The notes under the pieces are model-generated. The model searched no databases. It worked only from the letters and a program-made list of their open reading frames with translations, and was not told the origin of the DNA. A stretch of DNA of 64,000 nt. Source: Ancylobacter pratisalsi. GTDB lineage: Bacteria > Pseudomonadota > Alphaproteobacteria > Rhizobiales > Xanthobacteraceae. How positions within the stretch are numbered: position 1 is the stretch's first letter; every line of letters starts with the position of its first letter. Position numbers and translations under genes: made by a program. Below, in pieces: positions 26,490 to 34,379 of the stretch. The stretch is taken from assembly GCF_010669125.1 (NCBI RefSeq), contig NZ_CP048630.1, positions 3,778,001 through 3,842,000 on the forward strand, given 5' to 3'.

Positions 26490-27212
26490 ATGGTGCGTGA
26501 CGGCTTTACCGAACCGACGCTGGATTACTGGCAGGAACTGACCGACGCCGTGCCGGCGCGCTTCTCCGCCACCGCACCGCATCGCTTTGGCTATCCGGTG
26601 CGGCTGCCGGACGGGCGCGTGCTGGTGCTGCCGCTGCGTGCCCTGCCGGACGGCACCCACGCCGTTGCCTCGCTGATCGCCAATCAGGCCTCCCACGTCG
26701 TCGTCGCCGCGCTCGCCGATGCGATGGCCCATGAGGCGGGAGAGCTTGGCGGGGATGTCGTGGTCGGGCTGCCGACGCTCGGCCTGTCCTTCGCCGCGCT
26801 GGTGGCGGAGCGGCTGGGCCAGCGGCGCTATGTGCCGCTCGGCTACTCGAAGAAGTTCTGGTACGCGGACGCGCTTTCCGAGCCGGTTTCCTCCATCACC
26901 TCGCCGGAAGCCGGCAAGCGGTTGCAGCTGGATCCGAACCTGCTGCCGCTCATCGAGGGGCGGCGCGTGGTGCTGGTCGACGATGCCATTTCCAGCGGCG
27001 CGACCGCGCTCGCCTCCTGCCGGCTCATGCAGCGCGCGGGGGCCGAGGTCGCTGGCATGGTGGTGGCGATGAAGCAGACCAGTCGCTGGGCGTCCGGCAT
27101 GGCCGGCGTGCTGGCGCCGGAACGGGTCCGCGCCGTCTATGGTTGCCCGCGCTTCACCCTGCTCGCGGATGGCTGGTGGCCGGACGAGGCCACCCTGCCG
27201 GCCATTCCCTAA
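26490..27212 (+). CDS. Phosphoribosyltransferase-family protein
   Basis: A 240-residue protein with the PRPP-binding loop VVLVDDAISSGATALA and the strand VVVGLPTLGLSFAALVAE typical of type I phosphoribosyltransferases. The segment YVPLGYSKKFWY is a plausible hood region. It could salvage a nucleobase-like compound or act as a regulator. Its stop overlaps by four bases the stop of the molybdenum hydroxylase gene on the other strand. It follows a terminator, so its expression likely depends on read-through or a weak internal promoter. The substrate is not known. Confidence 0.75.
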   Translation: MVRDGFTEPTLDYWQELTDAVPARFSATAPHRFGYPVRLPDGRVLVLPLRALPDGTHAVASLIANQASHVVVAALADAMAHEAGELGGDVVVGLPTLGLSFAALVAERLGQRRYVPLGYSKKFWYADALSEPVSSITSPEAGKRLQLDPNLLPLIEGRRVVLVDDAISSGATALASCRLMQRAGAEVAGMVVAMKQTSRWASGMAGVLAPERVRAVYGCPRFTLLADGWWPDEATLPAIP

Positions 27213-29497
27213 CCCCTCGCTGCCGAGATCGCCTCCCACACCCGCGCCGGAGTGAGGGGCATGTCGAGATGATCGATGCCGAGCGAACTCAACGCGTCCA
27301 CCACCGCGTTGACGAAGGCCGGCGGCGCGCCGATCGCGCCGGCCTCTCCCGCCCCCTTGATTCCGAGCGGGTTGGTGGTGCACGGCGTGTTCTGCGTCGC
27401 GACATCGAAGAAGGGCAGGTCGTCCGCGCGCGGCAGGCCGTAATCCATGAACGAGCCCGACAGCATCTGCCCGGTCTCGGGATCGTATACCGTGCGCTCC
27501 ATCATCGCCTGGCCGATGCCCTGCGCGATGCCGCCATGGATCTGTCCGCTGAGCACCAGCGGGTTGAGTGTGCGGCCGAAATCGTCGACCACGGTATAGC
27601 GTTCGACCTTGATCATGCCGGTGTCGGGGTCGATGGCGACCTCGCAGACATGGGCGCCGTTCGGGAATGTGCCGGCAAGCTGCTCGAAATCGCCGACCCC
27701 CTCCAGCCCGCCCAGCTTCGCCGCGAGGTCAAGCAGGCCGACATGGCGGTTGGTGCCCGGCACGCGGAACACGCCGTCATCGAAGGCCAGCTCGCGCGTG
27801 TCGACCTCCAGCATCTGCGCCGCCGCCTCGCTCGCCTTGGCGAGCACGGCGCGGTTGGCGAGGCGGATCGCGCCGCCGCCATGGACCATGGAACGCGAGG
27901 CGACCGTGCCGCCGGCGGAGGGGATCGGCTGGTCGGTGTCGCCGGTCTTCACCACGATGCGCGAGGGATCGATGCCGAGCGTTTCGGCGGTCATCTGAAC
28001 ATAAGTGGTCTCGTGGCCCTGTCCGGTGGACTGGGTGCCGACATGCACCGTCACCCGCCCGTCGGCGCTGATCTCAACCGCCGCGCCTTCCTTGCCGGGC
28101 ACGCCGGTGCGCTCGATGTAATAGGCGAGGCCGATGCCGCGCAGCTTGCCGTCGTCCTGCGCGCGGCGGGCGGCGAAGCCGTCCCAGTCGGCGGCCTTCA
28201 TGCCGGCATGCATCACATTGGCGAAGTCGCCGGAATCATAGACGACGCCGGTCGCGGTGGTGTGGGGCATCTCCTGCGGCGTGATCATGTTGATCTCGCG
28301 CAGAACGGCCGGCGTCATGCCGAGCTCGCGCGCCGCCTTGTCCACCAGCCGCTCGATGAGATAGGCGGCCTCGGGCCGGCCAGCGCCGCGATAGGCGTCC
28401 ATCGGCGCGTTGTTGGTGTAGGCGATGCGCACATCGGTGGCGACCACCGGGATGCGGTAGACGCCGGGCGCCATCGGCGGGCCGGAAAGGGTGGGGCAGT
28501 ACACGCCGAAGGCCGACAGCGCGCCACCCGAACTCGCCAGCGTCTCGATCTTCAGCGCGGTGAAGCGGCCCTTGCCGTCGAGGCCGAGCTTGGCGGTGGA
28601 GTAATTGTCGCGCCCCTGCGTGTCGGACAGGAATGCCTCGGCGCGGCTGGACTGCCAGCGCACCGGCCGTTCCAGCTTGCGCGCGGCATAGAGCACCAGC
28701 GCCTGCTCGGGGTAGGGCACCGCCTTCATGCCGAAGCCGCCCCCGACATCGGGGGTGATGACGCGCAGCTTGGCCGCCGGCAGCCCGAACACGGCCTCGA
28801 ACAGCCAGTCGCGCAGCATGTGGCTGCCCTGGGTGCCGGAAACCAGCGTGAACTGCCCATCCGCCGCGTCATACAGGCCAATGGCGTTGCGCGGTTCCAT
28901 GGAGGCGACCACGATGCGGTTATTGACGAGCTGAAGTTCGACGATGCGTTCGGCGGCCGCGAGCGCGGCATCCGCCTCGTCGAGATCGCCGAGGGTCCAA
29001 TGCAGGGCGAGATTGCCTGGCGCTTCCTCGAACAGCTGCGGTGCGCCGTCGGCCAGCGCCGCGGCGGGCTCCACCACGGCCGGCAGGTCCTCTATGTCGA
29101 GCATCACCTGTTCGGCCGCCTCAAGGGCGGCGAGGGCGGAAGTCGCGACCACCAGGGCGACGGGCTCGCCGAGATAGCGCACCTTGCCGCGCGCGAGCAG
29201 CGTGTGGTCGGGCAGCGGCATTTGTCCGCCTTCCGCGTGGTCGAGCACGATGACAACGGGCAGGCTGCCAATGCCATCGGCCGCGAGATCGTCCGCGGTG
29301 TAGACCGCGAGCACGTCTTCCCGCGCCCGCGCATCCTCGGTGTCGATGCCTCTGATCACGCCATGGGCGACCGGTGCGCGCACGATGGCGGCGTGAAGCT
29401 CGCCCTCGTAGCGATGGTCGTCGGTATAGGTTCCGGTACCGGTGATGAACCTCAGGTCTTCCACGCGGCGGAAGGGCTGTCCGAGACCGAACTTCAT
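27209..29497 (-). CDS. Molybdenum hydroxylase large subunit 1 (xanthine dehydrogenase family)
   Basis: A 762-residue molybdopterin-cytosine-dinucleotide-type large subunit that hydroxylates an aromatic or N-heterocyclic carbon with water as oxygen donor. It has the N-terminal FRRVEDLRFITGTGTYTDD, PDVGGGFGMKAV, the active-site loop MDAYRGAGRPEA and the catalytic Glu in KGAGEAGAIGAPPA. The loop is of form II, not the AYxCSFR of true CO dehydrogenase. AGGAG lies eight bases before the chosen ATG at 29497. No FAD or iron-sulfur partner is next to it; those lie in the divergent operon. Confidence 0.88.
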   Translation of the reverse strand: MKFGLGQPFRRVEDLRFITGTGTYTDDHRYEGELHAAIVRAPVAHGVIRGIDTEDARAREDVLAVYTADDLAADGIGSLPVVIVLDHAEGGQMPLPDHTLLARGKVRYLGEPVALVVATSALAALEAAEQVMLDIEDLPAVVEPAAALADGAPQLFEEAPGNLALHWTLGDLDEADAALAAAERIVELQLVNNRIVVASMEPRNAIGLYDAADGQFTLVSGTQGSHMLRDWLFEAVFGLPAAKLRVITPDVGGGFGMKAVPYPEQALVLYAARKLERPVRWQSSRAEAFLSDTQGRDNYSTAKLGLDGKGRFTALKIETLASSGGALSAFGVYCPTLSGPPMAPGVYRIPVVATDVRIAYTNNAPMDAYRGAGRPEAAYLIERLVDKAARELGMTPAVLREINMITPQEMPHTTATGVVYDSGDFANVMHAGMKAADWDGFAARRAQDDGKLRGIGLAYYIERTGVPGKEGAAVEISADGRVTVHVGTQSTGQGHETTYVQMTAETLGIDPSRIVVKTGDTDQPIPSAGGTVASRSMVHGGGAIRLANRAVLAKASEAAAQMLEVDTRELAFDDGVFRVPGTNRHVGLLDLAAKLGGLEGVGDFEQLAGTFPNGAHVCEVAIDPDTGMIKVERYTVVDDFGRTLNPLVLSGQIHGGIAQGIGQAMMERTVYDPETGQMLSGSFMDYGLPRADDLPFFDVATQNTPCTTNPLGIKGAGEAGAIGAPPAFVNAVVDALSSLGIDHLDMPLTPARVWEAISAARG

Positions 29498-29650
29498 CGC
29501 TTGCACTCCTGGCCCGAACCGGGGTCGCAGACCCTGCGATAGCCCGCGCCCTTGCGAATGTTTCTATTTGTGCAAAGATCAGCACATATCGTTTGATAAG
29601 CTCGATAATCGAATAAGATAGTGTCTGACACAAGTGGTTCCGTCGGGGGA
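29498..29650. promoter_or_regulatory. Divergent promoter region of the two hydroxylase genes
   Basis: This AT-richer spacer separates the divergent large-subunit genes. TTTGTGC (29567-29573) and GCACATATC (29582-29590) make an inverted pair of TGTGC/GCACA half-sites around the middle. The right one includes CAGCACA (29580-29586), the TGTGCTG motif shared with the F420 and ABC operons. A regulator bound here could control both directions. Confidence 0.45.
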
Positions 29651-32056
29651 ATGATGGCTGTTCAGCAGGGGATCAGCGAGCGGCGCGAGGGGCATCGTGG
29701 TGTTGGTGCTTCGGTACCCCGCAAAGAAGATGCCCGTCTCCTCCAGGGGCGTGGGCGGTTCATCGGCGACATGCGATTTCCGGGCCAGCTCGAAGCCGCT
29801 TTTGTGCGCTCGACCCTCGCCCATGCGCGCATCAAGGCCATCCACATTCCGCCCGAGTTGAAAGGCCGCGCCTTCACCCATGTCGACATGATGGGCGTGA
29901 AGGACATTCTAGCCAAGACAGGCCTGCCGGGTTTCCGGGTTTCCGCCCAGCCCTCGCTCGCCAGTGACAAGGTGCGCTTTGTCGGCGAGCCCGTTGCGAT
30001 GGTGCTGGCCGAAACCCGCGCCGAGGCGGAGGATCTCGCCGAGCTGGTCGTGGTGGACTACGACGAGCTCGGCGCCAATTTCGACATGCTGCGCGCGGTG
30101 ACGTCCGAGGCGGCCCGTATCCACGAGGATTGGCCGGACAATATCTTCCTCACCTCGCAGGCCGAGCGCGATTTCCATCCCGCGCTGGCGGACGCGCCGA
30201 TCAAGGTGACGCGCGAGGTGCGCACCAGCCGGCAGTGCATGGCGCCGATGGAAGGCAAGGGCTGCATCGCGGTGCATGAGCGCCATATCGAGCAGCTCAG
30301 CCTGTGGACCTCCACCCAGATGCCGCACATCGTGCGCACGGGTCTTGCTGAATGCCTGGGCCTCGATGAGCGCAAGATCCGCGTCGTGGCGCCGGATGTG
30401 GGCGGCGGCTTTGGCTGGAAGGGGCTGCTTCAGCCCGAGGAAGTGTGCTGTGCCTGGGCGGCGCTGACCCTCGACCGGCCGATCAAGTGGCTGGAGGACC
30501 GCCGCGAACACCTGATCGCCGCCGCAAATTGCCGCGAGCACCACTATATCATGACCGCCTATGCGGATTCGGACGGCACGCTGCTCGGCTTCGAGGCGGT
30601 GTCGCATGTCGATGCCGGGGCCTATTCGGTCTACCCGTTCTCGGCTTGTCTGGAAGGGGCCCAGGTGGTTTCCAACCTTCCCGGCCCCTACAATCTTCCG
30701 GCCTATCGCTGCCGTGCCTATTCGGTGTGCTCCAACAAGCCTCCGATCGTGCCCTATCGCGGCGTCGCGCGCACTGGCGTGTGCACGGCGATGGAGCTGA
30801 TGATCGATGCGGTCGCCCGCGCTGCCGGGATCGAGCCCTATGAGGTGCGGATGCGCAATCTGGTGCGGCCGGACCAGATGCCGTTCACATCCATCACCGG
30901 CAAGAATTTCGACATGGGCGACTATCCCGACAGCCTTCGCCGGGCCCATGAGATGATCAACCACTCCGCGGTGCGCGAGCGCCAGAAACGCGGGGAGGCG
31001 GACGGGCGGCGCATCGGTATTGGCTACGCCACCTATTGCGAGCAGGGCGCCCATGGCACCTCGGTCTATCATGGCTGGGGCATCCCCATGGTGCCGGGTT
31101 TCGAGCAGTGCGGCGCGCGCCTGACCCCGGACGGCACGCTGGAGGTGCGGGTCGGCAACCAGAGCCACGGCCAGTCCATGGAGACCACGCTGGCGCAGAT
31201 TGCCTGCGAGGTTCTCGGCATCGATCCCGAGCTGGTGAACGTCGTTCACGGCGATACCGCGCTGACGCCCTATTCCACCGGCACCTGGGGTTCGCGTTCG
31301 GCGGTGATGGCGGGCGGAGCGGTGGCCAGCGCCTGCGAGACGCTGGCCGGCCGCATTACGGCGATTGGTGCGCATCTGCTGCAGGCGCCGGTCGATGCCG
31401 TCCGGATCGAGGAGGCGAAGGTGGTGGGGCCCTCCGGCTCGGTCACCTTCAAGGAGGTGGCCCACACCTTCTACCGCGCCCCGCAGAATCTGCCCGCCGA
31501 CGCCAACCCGGACGGGCTGGACCTTGTCGCCGGTTATCGGCCGACGGTGGACACCGGCACCTTCTCCTATGCCAGCCATGCCTGCGTGGTGGCGGTCGAA
31601 CCGGAGACCGGCGAGGTCGAGATCCTCGACTACGTGATCGTCGAGGATGGCGGCGTGCTGATCAATCCGCAGGTGGTCGACGGCCAGATCTACGGTGGCA
31701 CGGCGCAGGGCATCGGCACCGCGCTCTATGAGGAGATGGCCTACGACGAGAACGGCCAGCCGCTGGCTTCGACGCTTGCCGACTATCTGCTGCCGGGCGC
31801 CAACGAGATGCCGCAGGTGCGTATCGCGCATATGGAAACACCCTCGCCCAATACCCGCTTCGGTCAGAAGGGTATCGGCGAGGGAGGCGCCATCGCGCCG
31901 CCGGCGGCGATCGGCAATGCGATCAATGATGCGTTGGCCGATCTCGGCGTCGAGCTGACCATGTCGCCCATGACCCCGCGCCGCGTGCGCGAGGCGGTGG
32001 AGGCGGCGAGAACCGCGCGGGAAGCCGCGGCGCGTCCGGCGGAGGTGGCGTCGTGA
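29651..32056 (+). CDS. Molybdenum hydroxylase large subunit 2 (xanthine dehydrogenase family)
   Basis: An approximately 801-residue large subunit, clearly a distant relative of subunit 1. It contains GVGASVPRKEDARLLQGRG, APDVGGGFGWKGLLQPEE, the active-site loop PIVPYRGVARTG, GNQSHGQSMETTLAQIA and the catalytic Glu in GQKGIGEGGAIAPPAA. The start is uncertain: adjacent ATGs at 29651/29654 follow a GGGGGA, while a GTG at 29621 is also in frame. It overlaps the FAD subunit gene, so it is the main partner of the FAD and iron-sulfur subunits that follow. Confidence 0.87.
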   Translation: MMAVQQGISERREGHRGVGASVPRKEDARLLQGRGRFIGDMRFPGQLEAAFVRSTLAHARIKAIHIPPELKGRAFTHVDMMGVKDILAKTGLPGFRVSAQPSLASDKVRFVGEPVAMVLAETRAEAEDLAELVVVDYDELGANFDMLRAVTSEAARIHEDWPDNIFLTSQAERDFHPALADAPIKVTREVRTSRQCMAPMEGKGCIAVHERHIEQLSLWTSTQMPHIVRTGLAECLGLDERKIRVVAPDVGGGFGWKGLLQPEEVCCAWAALTLDRPIKWLEDRREHLIAAANCREHHYIMTAYADSDGTLLGFEAVSHVDAGAYSVYPFSACLEGAQVVSNLPGPYNLPAYRCRAYSVCSNKPPIVPYRGVARTGVCTAMELMIDAVARAAGIEPYEVRMRNLVRPDQMPFTSITGKNFDMGDYPDSLRRAHEMINHSAVRERQKRGEADGRRIGIGYATYCEQGAHGTSVYHGWGIPMVPGFEQCGARLTPDGTLEVRVGNQSHGQSMETTLAQIACEVLGIDPELVNVVHGDTALTPYSTGTWGSRSAVMAGGAVASACETLAGRITAIGAHLLQAPVDAVRIEEAKVVGPSGSVTFKEVAHTFYRAPQNLPADANPDGLDLVAGYRPTVDTGTFSYASHACVVAVEPETGEVEILDYVIVEDGGVLINPQVVDGQIYGGTAQGIGTALYEEMAYDENGQPLASTLADYLLPGANEMPQVRIAHMETPSPNTRFGQKGIGEGGAIAPPAAIGNAINDALADLGVELTMSPMTPRRVREAVEAARTAREAAARPAEVAS

Positions 32057-32868
32057 AGGCCGCACGTTTCGATTATGAGCGCCCTGAGAACATCGCGGCG
32101 GCCCTCTCTGCGCTGGGGAGGGGCGGGAGCAAGCCGCTCTCGGGCGGCCAGAGCCTCGGCCCGATGCTGAACCTGCGCCTCGCCCGTCCGCCGCTGCTGG
32201 TCGATGTCGGCCGCTTGCCGGAGCTTAGACGGGTCGAGGAGCGCGCCGATGGCATTCTCTTCGGCGCTGGCATCACCCATGCCGAATTCGAAGACGGCGC
32301 GGTGCCCGATCCGACACCCGGATTTCTCGCGCGGATCGCGCGCGGCATCGCCTACCGCGCCGTGCGCAATCGAGGCACGATGGGCGGCAGTCTCGCCCAT
32401 GCCGACCCGGCGGCGGATTGGCCGGCCACACTGGCCACACTAGGCGCCATCGTCCACCTCATCGCACCCACCGGCCAGCGGGAAATGTCCGTGCGCGACT
32501 TCATCGTCGGCGCCTTTGAAACGGCGCTGGCGCCGGACGAGATCGTCGCCGGGATCTTCATTCCGCGCTGCACGCCGCAGGCCCGCTTCGGCTATCGCAA
32601 ATCCTGTCGCAAGGTCGGCGAGTTCGCGGAAGCGATGTGCGCCGTTCTCGCCGATCCCGCCCGCGGCGTGCATCGCCTTGTCATAGGGGCGACGGAAGCG
32701 CGCCAGATCGTGGTCGACGACGCGGCGGATGCGATCCGAAATCCCGATATTCTTGAGGATGTTATGCGCGAGGCTGGCCTTGCCGCCGACCCCGCCAGCC
32801 TGCGGCTGCGCCGTGCCGTGATCCGCCAGGCGATCGCCGCGCTGGAAGATGAGAGCCTCCCTGCATGA
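32053..32868 (+). CDS. Molybdenum hydroxylase FAD-binding subunit (CoxM-like)
   Basis: A 271-residue medium subunit passing electrons from the iron-sulfur subunit to an acceptor through FAD. The two FAD motifs are visible: KPLSGGQSLGPMLNLRLARP and RNRGTMGGSLAHADPAADWP. It begins with GTG within the previous stop and overlaps the next gene by ATGA. Length is typical (about 270-290). It is the only FAD subunit in the window, so the lone large subunit 1 may share it or use one encoded elsewhere. Confidence 0.88.
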   Translation: MKAARFDYERPENIAAALSALGRGGSKPLSGGQSLGPMLNLRLARPPLLVDVGRLPELRRVEERADGILFGAGITHAEFEDGAVPDPTPGFLARIARGIAYRAVRNRGTMGGSLAHADPAADWPATLATLGAIVHLIAPTGQREMSVRDFIVGAFETALAPDEIVAGIFIPRCTPQARFGYRKSCRKVGEFAEAMCAVLADPARGVHRLVIGATEARQIVVDDAADAIRNPDILEDVMREAGLAADPASLRLRRAVIRQAIAALEDESLPA

Positions 32869-34043
32869 AGCCCGTCCGTATCGAGATCAATGGTCGGCCG
32901 ATCACGGCCGAGGTTGAGCCGCGCCAGCATCTGGCTGATTTCATGCGCGAGGAGCTGCTGCTCACCGGCACGCATCTGGGGTGCGAGCACGGCGTGTGCG
33001 GCGCCTGCACGGTGCTGATCGATGGCGCTCCGGCGCGCTCCTGCATTGCCTATCCCGTAGCGCTGGATGGCGCAAAAATCACGACGATAGAAGGGCTTAT
33101 CGACGATCCCGTGATGGTTTGCCTGCGTGAGGCGTTCACCCGTGAGCATGGATTGCAGTGCGGCTTCTGCACGCCGGGCATGCTGATCATGGCGCGGGAC
33201 ATCGTCCTGCGCCGGCCGGGCCTCGATGAGGAGGCGATCCGCCATGAACTGGCCGGCAATCTCTGCCGCTGCACCGGCTATGTCGGCATCGTGCGGGCGA
33301 TCCAGAGCGTCGCGCAGGAGCGTGTCGACGCGGCGCCCGTGGTAACGCGCGGAAGCGAGGTCAACGCTCCACATTATGCCTCGCCTCTCGCCTTGCCGGT
33401 GACGCCAGCAAGGATCGCGGCCGCCGATCCCGTTATCGCGCCCGGCGCAGCACCTGCGGATGAGGCCGCGTTTGTCGTCGAGCCTCTGCGCAATCCTGTT
33501 GAAATCGTTCAAGAATTCAACGTCTCCGCCCCCCGCGCACAGGTATGGGAGCTGTTTCAGGATCCCGCGCGCGTCATCGCCTGCCTGCCGGGCGCGCGCC
33601 TCACCCAGCCTTGCGATGGGCGGAACGTCGTTGCTGAGATGGCCGTCAAGCTCGGTCCGATTCAGGCGGCTTTCGGTGGTGTCGGCATGATCGCCTCCAA
33701 CCCGGCCAACTGGTCCGGCACCATTGATGGACGCGGGGTCGACAGCCGCAGCGCGACACGTATCCAGGCTCGTCTGAATTATGTCCTCACCGAAATCGAG
33801 GCGGGCGCGGCGACACGGGTGCGGGTAGATGTCGCCTACGTACTTCAGGGGCCGCTCGCACAGATGAGCCGCGGTGCGCTGGCTCGTGACCTCGCCGCAC
33901 GGATGACGGCGGCGTTCGCAGCCAATCTCGATGCCGCTATCAAAGGCAACGGAACCGCCTCCGCGGCCGCGCCGCTGGATGCCGGTTCACTGTTTTTCGC
34001 TGTGGTGAAGGCTTGGCTGGCGCGGTTGTTCGGGCGCGGCTGA
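32865..34043 (+). CDS. [2Fe-2S] subunit fused to a CoxG/SRPBCC domain
   Basis: A 392-residue fusion. Residues 1 to about 160 are a complete CoxS-type iron-sulfur subunit with CEHGVCGACTVLIDG for the plant-type cluster and CGFCTPGMLI plus CRCTGY for the second cluster. After a linker of about 45 residues comes a CoxG-like SRPBCC domain (VEIVQEFNVSAPRAQVWELF, then IACLPGARL), and a short hydrophobic C-terminus (SLFFAVVKAWLARLFG) that may anchor it to the membrane. CoxG recruits CO dehydrogenase to the membrane, so this fusion would tether the whole enzyme. It ends the operon. Confidence 0.87.
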   Translation: MKPVRIEINGRPITAEVEPRQHLADFMREELLLTGTHLGCEHGVCGACTVLIDGAPARSCIAYPVALDGAKITTIEGLIDDPVMVCLREAFTREHGLQCGFCTPGMLIMARDIVLRRPGLDEEAIRHELAGNLCRCTGYVGIVRAIQSVAQERVDAAPVVTRGSEVNAPHYASPLALPVTPARIAAADPVIAPGAAPADEAAFVVEPLRNPVEIVQEFNVSAPRAQVWELFQDPARVIACLPGARLTQPCDGRNVVAEMAVKLGPIQAAFGGVGMIASNPANWSGTIDGRGVDSRSATRIQARLNYVLTEIEAGAATRVRVDVAYVLQGPLAQMSRGALARDLAARMTAAFAANLDAAIKGNGTASAAAPLDAGSLFFAVVKAWLARLFGRG

Positions 34044-34072
34044 ACGGCTGGTCCGGGACGGCCGTGCGAAAC

Positions 34073-34346
34073 TGATTCAAGTTCGGCTCTTGTCGCGCAT
34101 ATCTGATCTTAGGTCACTTTAAGCGCGACCAGAAGTGCGAGTCCAAACAGGTGGTTGCGTGAGAGTCTGCGCAGACTGAATCGCCAACTTAGTGGGGTTT
34201 TCTCAGAAATTGAATCCGTCACTTGTCCCGTGTTGTGGCCGGATTGATTCAGGTGCTTGGGGCGTTTTCCTGAGAGATTGAGTCGGGAACCTGGCGGCGG
34301 TTGCGCACAAATTGATTCAATCACGGGTCCGCACGTTTTGCGCTGG
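34073..34346. repeat. Degenerate 34-bp tandem repeat array, mobile-element-like
   Basis: TGA(A/T/G)TC cores start at 34177, 34211, 34245, 34279 and 34313, an exact 34-bp period, with a further TGATTC at 34073 (about three periods earlier) and weaker copies between. Units share an ACTTG-like block after the core and often end AAT or GAT before the next. The pattern resembles the multiple terminal repeats of IS21-type elements, but no transposase is nearby. The whole gap from 34044 to 34379 holds no gene I can support. Confidence 0.6.
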
Positions 34347-34379
34347 CCGTCAGTTTAGCCGTCCTTGATTAAGAGGGCG

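Noticed and set aside
27143..29542. A 799-codon plus-strand open frame opposite molybdenum hydroxylase large subunit 1
   Set aside because: The opposite strand encodes a clear molybdenum hydroxylase with all motifs; this frame is compositionally odd (His/Arg/Gly-rich). The same applies to the 718-codon minus-strand frame at 29909-32065.
29651..34043. True aerobic CO dehydrogenase (coxMSL)
   Set aside because: Neither large subunit has the AYxCSFR active-site loop of form I CO dehydrogenase, and the gene order is large-FAD-FeS, not CoxM-CoxS-CoxL. The substrate is probably an organic ring.
34073..34346. 34-bp repeats as a CRISPR array
   Set aside because: The repeats are degenerate over their full length, there are no constant repeats separated by unique spacers, and no cas genes are nearby.
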